Shown: one piece after another, positions 14,489-22,936 of the stretch
Position numbering within the stretch: the stretch's first letter is position 1
Layout of the letters: every line of letters starts with the position of its first letter
Origin: Tepidiforma bonchosmolovskayae
GTDB lineage: Bacteria; Chloroflexota; Dehalococcoidia; Tepidiformales; Tepidiformaceae
Length of the DNA: 64,000 bases
Assembly (NCBI RefSeq): GCF_008838325.1
Contig: NZ_CP042829.1
Coordinates: forward strand, 1,302,001-1,366,000
Reading direction: 5' to 3'
Position numbers and translations under genes: made by a program
Notes under the pieces: model-generated
Database searches by the model: none
Seen by the model: only the letters and a program-made list of their open reading frames with translations
What the model was told of the DNA's origin: nothing

Positions 14489-15610
14489 ATGAAACGGCTT
14501 GTCCTCGCCTTCGCCGCGGCCCTCGCCGTCCTCCCGGCTGCCGCATTCGCCGCGCTTCCCGCCACCGACGCCGTCATCAAGGGCGCGGCCTTCATCAAGA
14601 CGGTCCAGCGCTCCGACGGCAGCTACGCCGAGTCGCCCGGGCAGTCCATCGATGCCATCATCGCCGTCCGCGCCGCCGGCTACGACCCGCGCCTCGATGT
14701 GAAGGACGGCAAGTCGCCGGTCGACTGGCTCACGGCCGCCGCTCCGTCGATCACCTCTCCGGTGTCGGCCGCCAAGGCGGCGCTCGGCGCCAAAGCGCTC
14801 GGCCTCGACCCAAAGAACGTCGGCGGCGTGAACCTCATCGCCGTCGCCCAGGGCGGCTACAAGGCGGACACCGGCGCCTACGCCGATAACGCCTTCAGCC
14901 AGTCGATCGCCATCCTCGGCCTGGCCTGCACCGGCAACACCGTCGGCGCGAAGGCGGCCGACAACCTGAAGGCGCTCGCCGTCCAGGGCGGCGGCTGGGG
15001 CTTCGGCGGCAACGCCGACCCCGATACGACCGCGATCGCCATCCAGGCCCTCCTCGCGGCCGGCGTCCCGAAGACCGACGAGAAGGTCGCCCAGGGCCTC
15101 GCCTGGCTGAAGGCGAACCAGGGCAGCGACGGCGGCTGGGGCTACGACCCGAATGATTCGAACACCTCGTCGACCGCCTTCGCCATCCAGGCGCTCCTCG
15201 CCCTCGGCGAGAACCCCGAAGCGGCGGCCTACACGAAGAACGGCGTGACGCCCGTCCAGTACCTCCTCAGCAAGCAGCTGCCGGACGGCTCCTTCGTCGG
15301 CTACGACCCCGCCTTCGCGGCGAACCAGGTCGTCCCGGCGCTCGCGGGCCGCACCTTCTGCAACGCGCCGGAGACGCCGATTACCCGCACCCGGCCGGCC
15401 GCCCAGCCGACGCCGACCCCGCAGCCGACGACTCCGGCCGCCTCGCCGACGCCGCGCGCCACCACCCCGGCGCCGCGGCCGCCGGCCACCGGCGATACCG
15501 CCGCCGCCCAGCCGGGCAGCCCCGCGCCGCTGCTTGCCGCCGGCGGGCTGCTGCTCCTCGCCCTCGGCGGCGCGGCTGCTGCCGCCGCAGCCCGGCGCGC
15601 CCGCGCCTGA
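14489..15610 (+). CDS. Secreted alpha/alpha-barrel protein like the alpha domain of intrinsic factor, membrane anchored
   Basis: A 373-residue protein with a signal peptide (1-21, MKRLVLAFAAALAVLPAAAFA). Prenyltransferase/squalene-cyclase-type helical repeats cover about 22-290: SDGSYAE, GGGWGFGGNADPDTTAIAIQALLAAG, SDGGWGYDPNDSNTSSTAFAIQALLALG and LPDGSFVGYDP. The repeat region ends QVVPALAGRTF, a place equivalent to the end of the alpha domain in transcobalamin-family proteins. A Pro/Thr linker and C-terminal helix with an Arg tail (about 345-373) anchor it. SD AAGGAG precedes the ATG. As first gene behind a B12 riboswitch, it is predicted to capture cobalamin outside the cell with the beta-domain protein at 18282. 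Confidence 0.75.
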   Translation: MKRLVLAFAAALAVLPAAAFAALPATDAVIKGAAFIKTVQRSDGSYAESPGQSIDAIIAVRAAGYDPRLDVKDGKSPVDWLTAAAPSITSPVSAAKAALGAKALGLDPKNVGGVNLIAVAQGGYKADTGAYADNAFSQSIAILGLACTGNTVGAKAADNLKALAVQGGGWGFGGNADPDTTAIAIQALLAAGVPKTDEKVAQGLAWLKANQGSDGGWGYDPNDSNTSSTAFAIQALLALGENPEAAAYTKNGVTPVQYLLSKQLPDGSFVGYDPAFAANQVVPALAGRTFCNAPETPITRTRPAAQPTPTPQPTTPAASPTPRATTPAPRPPATGDTAAAQPGSPAPLLAAGGLLLLALGGAAAAAAARRARA

Positions 15611-15619
15611 GCCCCTCGC

Positions 15620-16705
15620 GTGCACCCGGCGAGCTGGATCGGCTGGGTTCTTGCGGTGATGGTGGTGGCCCTCGCCACCACCAACCCGTTCTACCTGTCG
15701 CTCCTCCTGCTCGCCGTGGTGCTCGTGGCGGTCCTCGCCCCGCGCGAGGGCGCCGGCGTGGTGAGCTTCCGCGCCCTCGCCGTCTTCGGCGTGGTGATGT
15801 TCGCGCTCTCCCTCGGCATCGCCGCCATCAACGGCAACTACGGCGACCACATCCTCTTCACCCTGCCCGGCCCGCGCGTGCCCGAGTGGCTCGGCGGGCT
15901 GCGGCTCGGCGGGCCGGTCTCGGCCGAAGGCTTCGCCGCCGCGGCCATCCGCGGGCTCGCCATCCTCTGCATCCTGTTCGCCTACGGCGTCTTCAACGGC
16001 GCCGTGAGCCCCCACCGGGTGCTCCGCTCCACGCCGGCCGCGCTCTTCCAGGCGAGCCTGGTCGTGACGGTCGGCCTCACACTGCTTCCCTCGAGCGTGG
16101 AGGACCTCCGCCGCGTGCGGGAGATGCGGGCCCTCCGCGGCGCACCCGGCGGCCTGCGCGAACTGCCCGCGCTCGTCGTGCCGGCCATCGTCGGCGGCCT
16201 CGAGCGCTCGCTGCGGCTGGCCGAGGCGATGGAGGCCCGCGGCTACGGCGCCAGCCCGCCGCTCCCGGCGCGGGCCCGGCTCGCCGCTGCCGCCTCGGCT
16301 CCCCTCCTCATCGCCGCCGCCTGGCTCTGGTTCTACGAGGCGGACTGGCGCATCCCGGCCCTCGGGCTTTTCGGCGCTGCGCTGGCGCTCCTCGCGCTCT
16401 GGTGGCGGGCCGCCAGCCGTGTACGCCCGGTCACCCGCTTCGAACAGGAGCGCCTGCCGGCCGCCGAGCGGGCAGGGCTCGCCGTGGCCGCGGCCCTCGC
16501 CGTGGGCGCGCTCGGCCTGCGCCTCACCGGCGCCGGCGCCATGGACTACAACCCCTTCGCCGGGCTCCCGGTGCCGGGCTTCGAACTCCTCCCCGCGCTC
16601 ATCGCCGTCGCCAGCGCCTGGCCGGCGGTCCTCCTCATCGCCCGGCCCGCGCCTGCCCCCGCCGCCTCGCCCGAGGCGCGGCTCGCCCCGGAGCGCGCCC
16701 CATGA
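15620..16705 (+). CDS. ecfT: ECF transporter transmembrane component EcfT
   Basis: A 361-residue integral membrane protein starting at GTG 15620. It has the N-terminal NPFYLSLLLLAVVLV helix typical of CbiQ/EcfT proteins, several more helices, and the coupling helices EMRALRGAPGG and EAMEARGYGAS. The latter is the Ala-Arg-Gly motif that contacts the ATPase grooves. It is longer than usual (family about 250-270) because two or three extra hydrophobic segments follow near residues 275-345. Its stop overlaps the ATPase start as ATGA. It links the S component to ATP hydrolysis. Confidence 0.85.
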   Translation: MHPASWIGWVLAVMVVALATTNPFYLSLLLLAVVLVAVLAPREGAGVVSFRALAVFGVVMFALSLGIAAINGNYGDHILFTLPGPRVPEWLGGLRLGGPVSAEGFAAAAIRGLAILCILFAYGVFNGAVSPHRVLRSTPAALFQASLVVTVGLTLLPSSVEDLRRVREMRALRGAPGGLRELPALVVPAIVGGLERSLRLAEAMEARGYGASPPLPARARLAAAASAPLLIAAAWLWFYEADWRIPALGLFGAALALLALWWRAASRVRPVTRFEQERLPAAERAGLAVAAALAVGALGLRLTGAGAMDYNPFAGLPVPGFELLPALIAVASAWPAVLLIARPAPAPAASPEARLAPERAP

Positions 16706-18294
16706 CGGCGCTGGCCAGCCTCCAGGGCGTCACCTACACCTACCCGGGCGCGCCCGGCCCCGCGCTCGAGGATGCCGCGCTCGACCTCGAACCGGGCGCC
16801 TTCGCCCTCGTTGCCGGCCCCTCTGCGAGCGGCAAATCGACGCTCCTCCGCGTCTTCAACGGCCTCGTCCCCCAGTTCCACGGCGGAACCATCTCCGGCA
16901 GCGCCCGCGTGGCCGGGCTCGACCCCTTCGCCACGCCCGCCCGCCGGATGGCCCTCGCCGTCGGCATGGTCTTCCAGGAGCCGGAGGCCCAGGCCGTGGC
17001 CGAAACCGTCCAGGACGAAATCGTCTTCGGCATGGAGCAGCAGGCCGTCCCGCCCGCCGAGATGCGCCGCCGCCTCGAACGGGTGCTCGCCGAGCTCGGC
17101 ATCGGCCACCTCCGCGGGCGGCGGCTCGCGACCCTCTCCGGCGGCGAACGCCAGCGGGTCGCCATCGCCGCTGTCCTCGCGCTCGAACCGCAGCTCCTCG
17201 TGCTCGACGAACCGACCTCCCAGCTCGACGGCGACGGCGCCGATGCCGTCCTCGCCGCGGTCGAGGCCCTCCACCGCCGGGGCGACCTCGCCATCATCCT
17301 CGCCGAGCACCGGCTCGAACGGCTGCTCCACCGGGTCGATGCCGTTGTCGCCGTTGAGGGCGGCCGGGTGGCTGCCGCGCCGCCGGGCGAAGCGGCGCAG
17401 ACGCTCCGCTCGGTGCCGCCGGCCGTCGAACTCGCCCGCCGGCTCGGGGCCGACCCCGTCCCGCTGACGGTCGACGGGGTGCGCGCCGCCCTCGCCGGGC
17501 GGCTCCCGGCAGCCAGTTCGCGGGTGCACCCCTCGCCGGGCGAGGAGCTGCTCCGCGCCGAGGGGCTGACCGTCGCCTACGGGCCGGTCGAGGCGCTCCG
17601 CGGCGTTTCGCTCAGCCTGCGCGAAGGGGAGCTGGTCGCGCTCGTCGGGCCGAACGGCAGCGGCAAGACGACCCTCTTCCGCGCGCTGACGGGGCTGGTC
17701 GAACCGGCCCGCGGCGGGGTCCGGTTCGGCCGGGCGCCGGCGCCCCGCTCGCCGCGGGAGCGGACCCGCCACGCCGGCCTCGTCCCGCAGGACCCGGCGC
17801 TCGCGCTCTACCAGGAGCAGGTGGCCGCCGAGCTCGCCGAGACCCTCCGCCACCGCGGCCTCCCCCGCGGGCGCGCCGAGATCGAGGCCGCCGCCCGGGC
17901 CTGGGGCATCGCCGACCTCCTCGGCCGCGACCCGCGCGACCTCTCCGTCGGCCAGCAGCAGCGGGTCGCCATCGCCGCGATGCTCGCCCACGGGCCGCGC
18001 ACCTGGTTGATGGACGAACCGACCCGCGGCATGGACGGCCCGGCGAAGGCCTGGCTCGCCGCCCGCCTGCGCGACCACGCTGCCGCCGGCGGCGCGGCCA
18101 TCGTCGCCACCCACGACATCGAAGCAGCCGCGCTCTTCGCCACCCGCGTCATCGGGCTCCGCGCCGGCGAGGTCGTCTTCGACCTGCCCGCGCGGGAGGC
18201 GTTCGCGGCCGACGGCCCCCTGCCGACCCAGGTCGCCCGGCTCGTGCCCGGTGCCGTCACCCTCGATGAGGTGGTGCTCCCGTGCGCCGCCTGA
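16702..18294 (+). CDS. Fused ECF transporter ATPases (EcfA-EcfA')
   Basis: A 530-residue protein with two complete ABC ATPase domains. Domain 1 has Walker A GPSASGKST (39-47), the signature LSGGERQRVAIAAVL, and Walker B LLVLDEPTSQLD. Domain 2, from about residue 290, has GPNGSGKTT, LSVGQQQRVAIAAML and WLMDEPTRGMD. Both carry a downstream switch His (AEHRLERL and ATHDIEAA). Most ECF systems encode the two ATPases separately. Here they are fused, as in several Actinobacteria and Chloroflexota. It energises the vitamin uptake complex with EcfT and the S component. Confidence 0.9.
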   Translation: MTALASLQGVTYTYPGAPGPALEDAALDLEPGAFALVAGPSASGKSTLLRVFNGLVPQFHGGTISGSARVAGLDPFATPARRMALAVGMVFQEPEAQAVAETVQDEIVFGMEQQAVPPAEMRRRLERVLAELGIGHLRGRRLATLSGGERQRVAIAAVLALEPQLLVLDEPTSQLDGDGADAVLAAVEALHRRGDLAIILAEHRLERLLHRVDAVVAVEGGRVAAAPPGEAAQTLRSVPPAVELARRLGADPVPLTVDGVRAALAGRLPAASSRVHPSPGEELLRAEGLTVAYGPVEALRGVSLSLREGELVALVGPNGSGKTTLFRALTGLVEPARGGVRFGRAPAPRSPRERTRHAGLVPQDPALALYQEQVAAELAETLRHRGLPRGRAEIEAAARAWGIADLLGRDPRDLSVGQQQRVAIAAMLAHGPRTWLMDEPTRGMDGPAKAWLAARLRDHAAAGGAAIVATHDIEAAALFATRVIGLRAGEVVFDLPAREAFAADGPLPTQVARLVPGAVTLDEVVLPCAA

Positions 18295-19112
18295 TCGCCG
18301 CGCTCGCGGCCGCCGCTGCCCTGGCGCCCTTCGCCGCCCGCGCCGACGGCGAGGCGGGGCTCGTCATCCAGGTCGGCGACCAGGTGACCACCTACTGTGT
18401 GCCGTTCACCGGCGACAGCATCTCCGGCGAGCGCCTCCTCGCGGCCAGCGGCCTGCCGATCGAGCAGTTCGGCGGCAGCTCGGGGCGCGTCGTCTGCGCC
18501 ATCGGGCAGGTCGGCTGCTTCGACCCCTCCTCGTTCGACAGCTGCTTCTGCCAGTGCAAAGGGAACGACTGCACCTACTGGGCGCTCTTTACCCGCGCCT
18601 ACGGAAAGGGCTGGGTCTACTCCTCGGTCGGGATTTCGCTCGCCCGCGCGAAGGACGGCGAGGTCCACGGCTGGAAGTGGGGCCGGGGCGGCCCCTCCAG
18701 CGCCCCGGCGCCGGCCGATATCACCTTCGAGCAGATTTGCGGCCATCCGCCCCGCGGCGGCGCTGCGCCGACGCCGCTCCCGCCGACGCCGACGCCGGCC
18801 TTCCAGCCTTCGCCGACCGCGGGCGCCGCTGCCCCGGCGAGCCCGGGGGCGGCCGCTGCCGCCAGCCCGGAAACCCCCGGCGCAACGATGACGCTCGCAC
18901 CATCCCCCGCCGCGACCGCCGCCGTCACGCTCGTCCCGCAGAGCCCGGCCGCGGCCTCGCCCGCCGCCCCGGGGCCGGCCCCGGCCGCCGTCGATGACCG
19001 CGGTGACGGCGGGAGCGCGGCCGCCCGCCTCGCCGCGTTCGCCATCCTCGCCGGGGCGCTGCTGGCCGCGATCGGCGGGGCCGCAGCCTGGAGGGCGCGC
19101 CGTGGCCGTTAG
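18282..19112 (+). CDS. Exported protein with DUF4430/transcobalamin beta-like domain, membrane anchored
   Basis: A 276-residue protein. It has a signal peptide (about 1-21), a roughly 130-residue domain, a long Pro/Ala/Thr linker (about 160-245) and a C-terminal helix with an RRGR tail. The domain includes GERLLAASGLPIEQFGG, a Cys-rich CFDPSSFDSCFCQCKGNDC stretch, TYWALFTRAYGKGWVYSSVG and DGEVHGWKWG. This order resembles DUF4430, the fold of the C-terminal beta domain of intrinsic factor and transcobalamin. The resemblance is by motif only. It overlaps the ATPase gene by 13 nt and the S-component gene by 11 nt. I predict it closes over cobalamin together with the 14489 protein. Confidence 0.65.
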   Translation: MRRLIAALAAAAALAPFAARADGEAGLVIQVGDQVTTYCVPFTGDSISGERLLAASGLPIEQFGGSSGRVVCAIGQVGCFDPSSFDSCFCQCKGNDCTYWALFTRAYGKGWVYSSVGISLARAKDGEVHGWKWGRGGPSSAPAPADITFEQICGHPPRGGAAPTPLPPTPTPAFQPSPTAGAAAPASPGAAAAASPETPGATMTLAPSPAATAAVTLVPQSPAAASPAAPGPAPAAVDDRGDGGSAAARLAAFAILAGALLAAIGGAAAWRARRGR

Positions 19113-19953
19113 CCTCCCCCTGCCGGCCCGCCAGCGCGCCGCGGCCCGCCTGGACCCGGGCGGCGTCGTCTTTGTGCTGCTCAACCTGCTCGGGCTGTTC
19201 GCCTACCTCCACCCGTTCTTCGCCCCCGGCGTCGTCGACGAGGGCACCGCCTGGTTCGCCCACCGCACCGATGCGCCGGCGGTGTTCGCCGGGATTGCGG
19301 CGCTCTGCCTCGTCCTCGTCGTTGCCGACCTTGCCGGCGGGGGGCTCGACAGCAAGCGGCTGGCCGTGCTCGGGGTGCTCTCCGCCCTCGCAGCCGTGCT
19401 CCGCACCATCACCCTGCCCGCGGGCGCGAACCTCTACTTCTTCCTCGTCATCCTCGGCGCCTTCACCTTCGGCGCCCGACTCGGCTTCCTGCTCGGCGCG
19501 CTCTCCTTCTTCCTGAGCGCCGTCGTGACCGGCGGGTTCGGCCCCTGGCTGCCGTTCCAGATGTTCGCCTCGGCCTGGATGGGCGCCAGCGCCGGGCTGG
19601 TCGGCCGGGCCGCCGACCGCGCCGGCCTCGGCCCCCGCGGCCGGCTCGCGCTCGTCATCGCGTTCGGCTCCGCCTGGGGGCTGCTCTACGGCGCGATCAC
19701 GAACCTCTGGGCCTGGCCCTGGATTGTCGCCGGCCCCGATATCTCCTACGAACCCGGCCTCGGCCCGGCCGAAACCCTCCGCCGCTACTGGAACTACTAC
19801 CTGCTCACCAGCCTCGGCTGGGACCTCTTCCGGACCCTCTGCAACGCGGTCGTGCTCGCCGCCGTCGGCGGGCCGATCCTCCGCGCGCTCCTCCGCTTCC
19901 GGGAGCGGTTCGCCTTCCAGGTCGCCGGCGTCAGGGCTGGCCCCCGCAGCTGA
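19102..19953 (+). CDS. ECF transporter S component, probably cobalamin-specific
   Basis: A 283-residue membrane protein from GTG 19102 with about six helices after a short N-terminal extension. LPAGANLYFFLVILGAFTFGARLGFLLGALSFFLSAV and GFGPWLPFQMFASAWMGASAGL match the S-component group that includes the B12 transporter CbrT. Charged helices such as an Arg in the first core helix may bind the corrin side chains. The B12 riboswitch upstream supports cobalamin as the ligand. The last 23 nt overlap the end of the convergent sigma-factor gene. Confidence 0.8.
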   Translation: MAVSLPLPARQRAAARLDPGGVVFVLLNLLGLFAYLHPFFAPGVVDEGTAWFAHRTDAPAVFAGIAALCLVLVVADLAGGGLDSKRLAVLGVLSALAAVLRTITLPAGANLYFFLVILGAFTFGARLGFLLGALSFFLSAVVTGGFGPWLPFQMFASAWMGASAGLVGRAADRAGLGPRGRLALVIAFGSAWGLLYGAITNLWAWPWIVAGPDISYEPGLGPAETLRRYWNYYLLTSLGWDLFRTLCNAVVLAAVGGPILRALLRFRERFAFQVAGVRAGPRS

Positions 19954-21814
19954 CCGGCGCCACCGCCCGCGCCGCCGTCCGCCCTGCCCCGTCGTACGCC
20001 GTAAAGGTGACCTGCGTCACCCCGGCCAGGCTCGTCTGTGTCCCGAGCGTCCAGAGCGCGCCGCCCGCGTGGCCGAGGTCGAGCGTCACCGGCCCGTTCT
20101 CGCCGGCGAACGCCACGGTAACGCGCACCACGGCGATGTCATCCGCCGCCTCGGCGGTGAAGGTCGCCATCGGCCGGCTGCCGCCGCTGCAGGAGGCGCT
20201 CGCCGAGAGGAGCTGCGGCGGCTGTCCGCCCCGCCGGGCCGTGACCGGCAGGGTAAAGCTGTTCGCCGGCCCGGTCACCGTCACCGTCGTCGGGTAGTCG
20301 CCTTCTTCGGCCGGGAGCGCCCCTGCGTCGACCCGGAGTGTCACGGTCACGGAGCCGAAGGCCGGCACCGTCCCGCCCGCGGGCCCGACCAGCCAGGCGG
20401 CGCCGTAGGCGAGTGAGAACCCTGCCGGGCAGCCGGTCGCGTTCTGGAGCTGGAAGCTCGCCTGGCCCCCCGCGGGGATGGTCAGCCCGCCGGTGCCCGG
20501 CGGCAGGCCGATCGCCGGGGTGCACGGCGTGGGACTCGCGGTCGGTGTGGCCGTTGCGGTGACACCGGGCGACGGCGCGGTCGTCGGGGTGGCCGCGGCT
20601 GCCGCGGTCGGCGTCGCGGGACCCGGCGTCGCGGTGGGGGTCGGGGCCGTGCCCCCCGGCGCACCGCCCGGCGAGGGGCTCGCCGGCGCCGCGGGCGAAC
20701 CCCCGGGCGGCGATGTCGCCGACGCTCCCGGCGCCGAAGGGCTCACCGGGATGATGATGGTCGAGCTGCCGCCCGGCCGCGGGGTCTCCCCGGCGGGCGC
20801 GCCCATCCGCAGGCCGCTGCCGCCATCGCGGGTGAGCGCGAGCGGGCTGAAGGGCAGCACCAGCGCCAGCAGGAGCAGTCCGGCGGCCACCCCCAGCAGC
20901 GCCCCCGCCCGGAGGAACTGCGGCGCAGCGAAGCCCTGCCGGGCCGCGCCCGGAGCCGGCGCCTGCCGCGGGGTGGGGTGCGCAGGCCGGGCCGGGGAGG
21001 CAGGCCGTGGCTGCCGGAGGAGCTGGTCGAGCCCGGCGGCCCGTGCGCCCGGCGGCGGCGTGGCCGGGGCCAGCGCCCCGAAGACCGCCAGCGGCGCCAG
21101 CCTCCGCCGCCGCTCCCGGCAGTCGGCGCATCGCTCCACGTGCCGGTCGACCTCCCTCCGGATGGCGGGTGTGAGCGCGCCCCCGGCCGCTGCCGGCGCG
21201 AGCACCGCCGCGAGCCCTTCGCACCGTTCGCCGGCCTGCTTCCAGAGCACGTAGGCCGCAATCGCGCTCTCCACCGCCTTCTTCAGCCGGTGGAGGAGCA
21301 CGTAGGCGTTGTTCCGGGTGATTCCGAGCGCCTGCGCAATCTCCTCGGCGTCGAGCCCCTGCCGCACGTGGAGGTCGAGGAGCGAGAGCTGGCGCGGGTC
21401 GAGCGCGCTGGCCGCTTCCCAGACGAGCCGCGCCGCTGCCGCCGCCTCGGCCGCCTCCTGCGGGCTGGAGAAGCGGGAGGTATCGACGACGTCGAGGGCG
21501 AGCTCCTCGCCGTCGCCGCCCGGGGTTGTGAGCGGGCGGGTCCTGCCCCGCCGTTCGAGCCGGTTGAGCGCGGTGTTCCGCGCGATGCTGAACAGCCAGC
21601 CGCGGAAGCTAGCCCCCTGCTTGAGCCCGCCGAGCCCGTTCATGGCCTTGAGGAACGTCTCCTGCGCGATGTCGGCGGCCTCGTCGCGGTCCCGCACCAT
21701 GCGCGCGGCAAAGTCGTAGACGGCGTCGAAGTAGCGCTCGTACAGCGAGGCGAGCGCCTCCCGGTCGCCGCCCTGTGCGGCGTTGACGAGGTCCGCGTCA
21801 GCGAGCTGGGTCAT
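19931..21814 (-). CDS. Membrane-bound ECF sigma factor fused to anti-sigma zinc finger and extracellular domain
   Basis: A 627-residue chimera. Residues 1-190 form an ECF sigma factor: region 2 with DEAADIAQETFLKAMNGL and SFRGWLFSIARNTALNRL, and region 4 with DPRQLSLLDLHVRQGLDAEEIAQALGITRNNAYVLLHRLKKA. Residues 198-232 match a zinc anti-sigma domain: Cys198, then His225-x3-Cys229-x2-Cys232. A single membrane helix spans about 303-325. A Pro/Thr/Ala linker follows to about 440, then an Ig-like or beta-sandwich ectodomain (440-627). Sigma and anti-sigma are normally two proteins. GGAGTTGGT precedes ATG 21814. Release by proteolysis would be needed for a mobile sigma factor. Confidence 0.85.
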   Translation of the reverse strand: MTQLADADLVNAAQGGDREALASLYERYFDAVYDFAARMVRDRDEAADIAQETFLKAMNGLGGLKQGASFRGWLFSIARNTALNRLERRGRTRPLTTPGGDGEELALDVVDTSRFSSPQEAAEAAAAARLVWEAASALDPRQLSLLDLHVRQGLDAEEIAQALGITRNNAYVLLHRLKKAVESAIAAYVLWKQAGERCEGLAAVLAPAAAGGALTPAIRREVDRHVERCADCRERRRRLAPLAVFGALAPATPPPGARAAGLDQLLRQPRPASPARPAHPTPRQAPAPGAARQGFAAPQFLRAGALLGVAAGLLLLALVLPFSPLALTRDGGSGLRMGAPAGETPRPGGSSTIIIPVSPSAPGASATSPPGGSPAAPASPSPGGAPGGTAPTPTATPGPATPTAAAAATPTTAPSPGVTATATPTASPTPCTPAIGLPPGTGGLTIPAGGQASFQLQNATGCPAGFSLAYGAAWLVGPAGGTVPAFGSVTVTLRVDAGALPAEEGDYPTTVTVTGPANSFTLPVTARRGGQPPQLLSASASCSGGSRPMATFTAEAADDIAVVRVTVAFAGENGPVTLDLGHAGGALWTLGTQTSLAGVTQVTFTAYDGAGRTAARAVAPVSCGGQP

Positions 21815-21901
21815 ACCAACTCCGGGCGCCCGGGCGGGCGGTGCCCCGGCCGGACAGGAAGGGGAGCGCCGGGGCGGCCGAGATCTTACAGCCGGGCGCG
21901 G

Positions 21902-22936
21902 TCAGGCCCGATTCGCGCGTTCGCGCCACCAGCCTTCGAGGAAGCCGGCCCCGTAGGCGAGGTGCATGGTGGCCATGGCGGCAAAGGTGAGCGCCGGGTT
22001 CGCGCCGTGGCGCTTCGCTGCCCGGTAGGCTGCGAACCCGCCGACCCCGAGGTAGGCCAGCGCCAGCCCGCGCAGGGCAATCCGCGCCGTCTTCGAAACG
22101 CGCCCCGCCAGCCAGAGCGCCGGCCCGCCGACGACCATCGCCGAGGGCGCGAAGTGCCGCGGCCGGAGCGGCCGTCCCCGCGCGAAGAGCGTCCCCTTGG
22201 CGGCGCCGTACTCCCGGTACTGTCGCGCCAGCGCCTGCAGCGTCCGCCGCGGGTAGTAGGTCGAGCGGATCGCCGGGTCCAGCCAGATCCGCCCGCCGGC
22301 TTCGATCAGCCGCGCGTTGTAGCTGTCCTCATCGGCGCCGTCGACCGTTTCGTCGAATTCGCCGACCACCTCCCAGACCCGCCGGTGATAGCAGCCGAAC
22401 GGCACCGTGTCGACGTAGCCGGCTTCGTTCGCGTAGCGGAACTTCGCGTTGCCGACGCCGAACGGGGAGGACATCGCTGCCGCGATGGCGCGGCCCACGG
22501 CCCCGTCGCCGACCGTGTCGATCGGCCCGCCGACGCAGGCCGCGCCGGTCCGCTTCAGCGCTTCGACCGACTGGCGGACGAAGTCGGGCCGCACCGTGCT
22601 GTGCGCCCCGATGATGATCCAGCAATCGCCGCGCGCCGCTTTCATCCCCTCGTTCAGGCCGGCAACCGTAATCCGGCGGGGGTTGTCGACGAGTTCGAGG
22701 CGGGCGAAGGGCGATTGGTAGCCCCGCACCAGCTCGCGGGTCGCATCGGTGCTGCCGCCGTCGGCCACGATGACCTCGATCCCGTCCGGGCCGTAGTCCT
22801 GCGCGGCGAGCGCATCGAGCAGCCCCGTGATGTACCGCTCTTCGTTCAGGCAGGGGATGACGATGGAGACGAGCGGCCGCTCGGGAAGGGTGAGCGGGGC
22901 ATCGTCGAGGCGGGCGGACGAAGCAGAGGCGGTCAT
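21902..22936 (-). CDS. Glycosyltransferase family 2
   Basis: A 344-residue GT-A glycosyltransferase resembling ExoA/succinoglycan-type enzymes. It has VSIVIPCLNEERYITGLLDALAAQ, the first acid motif VIVADGGSTDATRE, and RRVWEVVGEFDETVDGADEDSYNARLIEAGG with the catalytic acid. The C-terminal 90 residues contain one or two hydrophobic stretches that may hold it at the membrane. Its start overlaps the upstream glycosyltransferase gene stop as ATGA. It should add a sugar to a lipid-linked repeat unit. Sugar specificity is not evident. Confidence 0.9.
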   Translation of the reverse strand: MTASASSARLDDAPLTLPERPLVSIVIPCLNEERYITGLLDALAAQDYGPDGIEVIVADGGSTDATRELVRGYQSPFARLELVDNPRRITVAGLNEGMKAARGDCWIIIGAHSTVRPDFVRQSVEALKRTGAACVGGPIDTVGDGAVGRAIAAAMSSPFGVGNAKFRYANEAGYVDTVPFGCYHRRVWEVVGEFDETVDGADEDSYNARLIEAGGRIWLDPAIRSTYYPRRTLQALARQYREYGAAKGTLFARGRPLRPRHFAPSAMVVGGPALWLAGRVSKTARIALRGLALAYLGVGGFAAYRAAKRHGANPALTFAAMATMHLAYGAGFLEGWWRERANRA

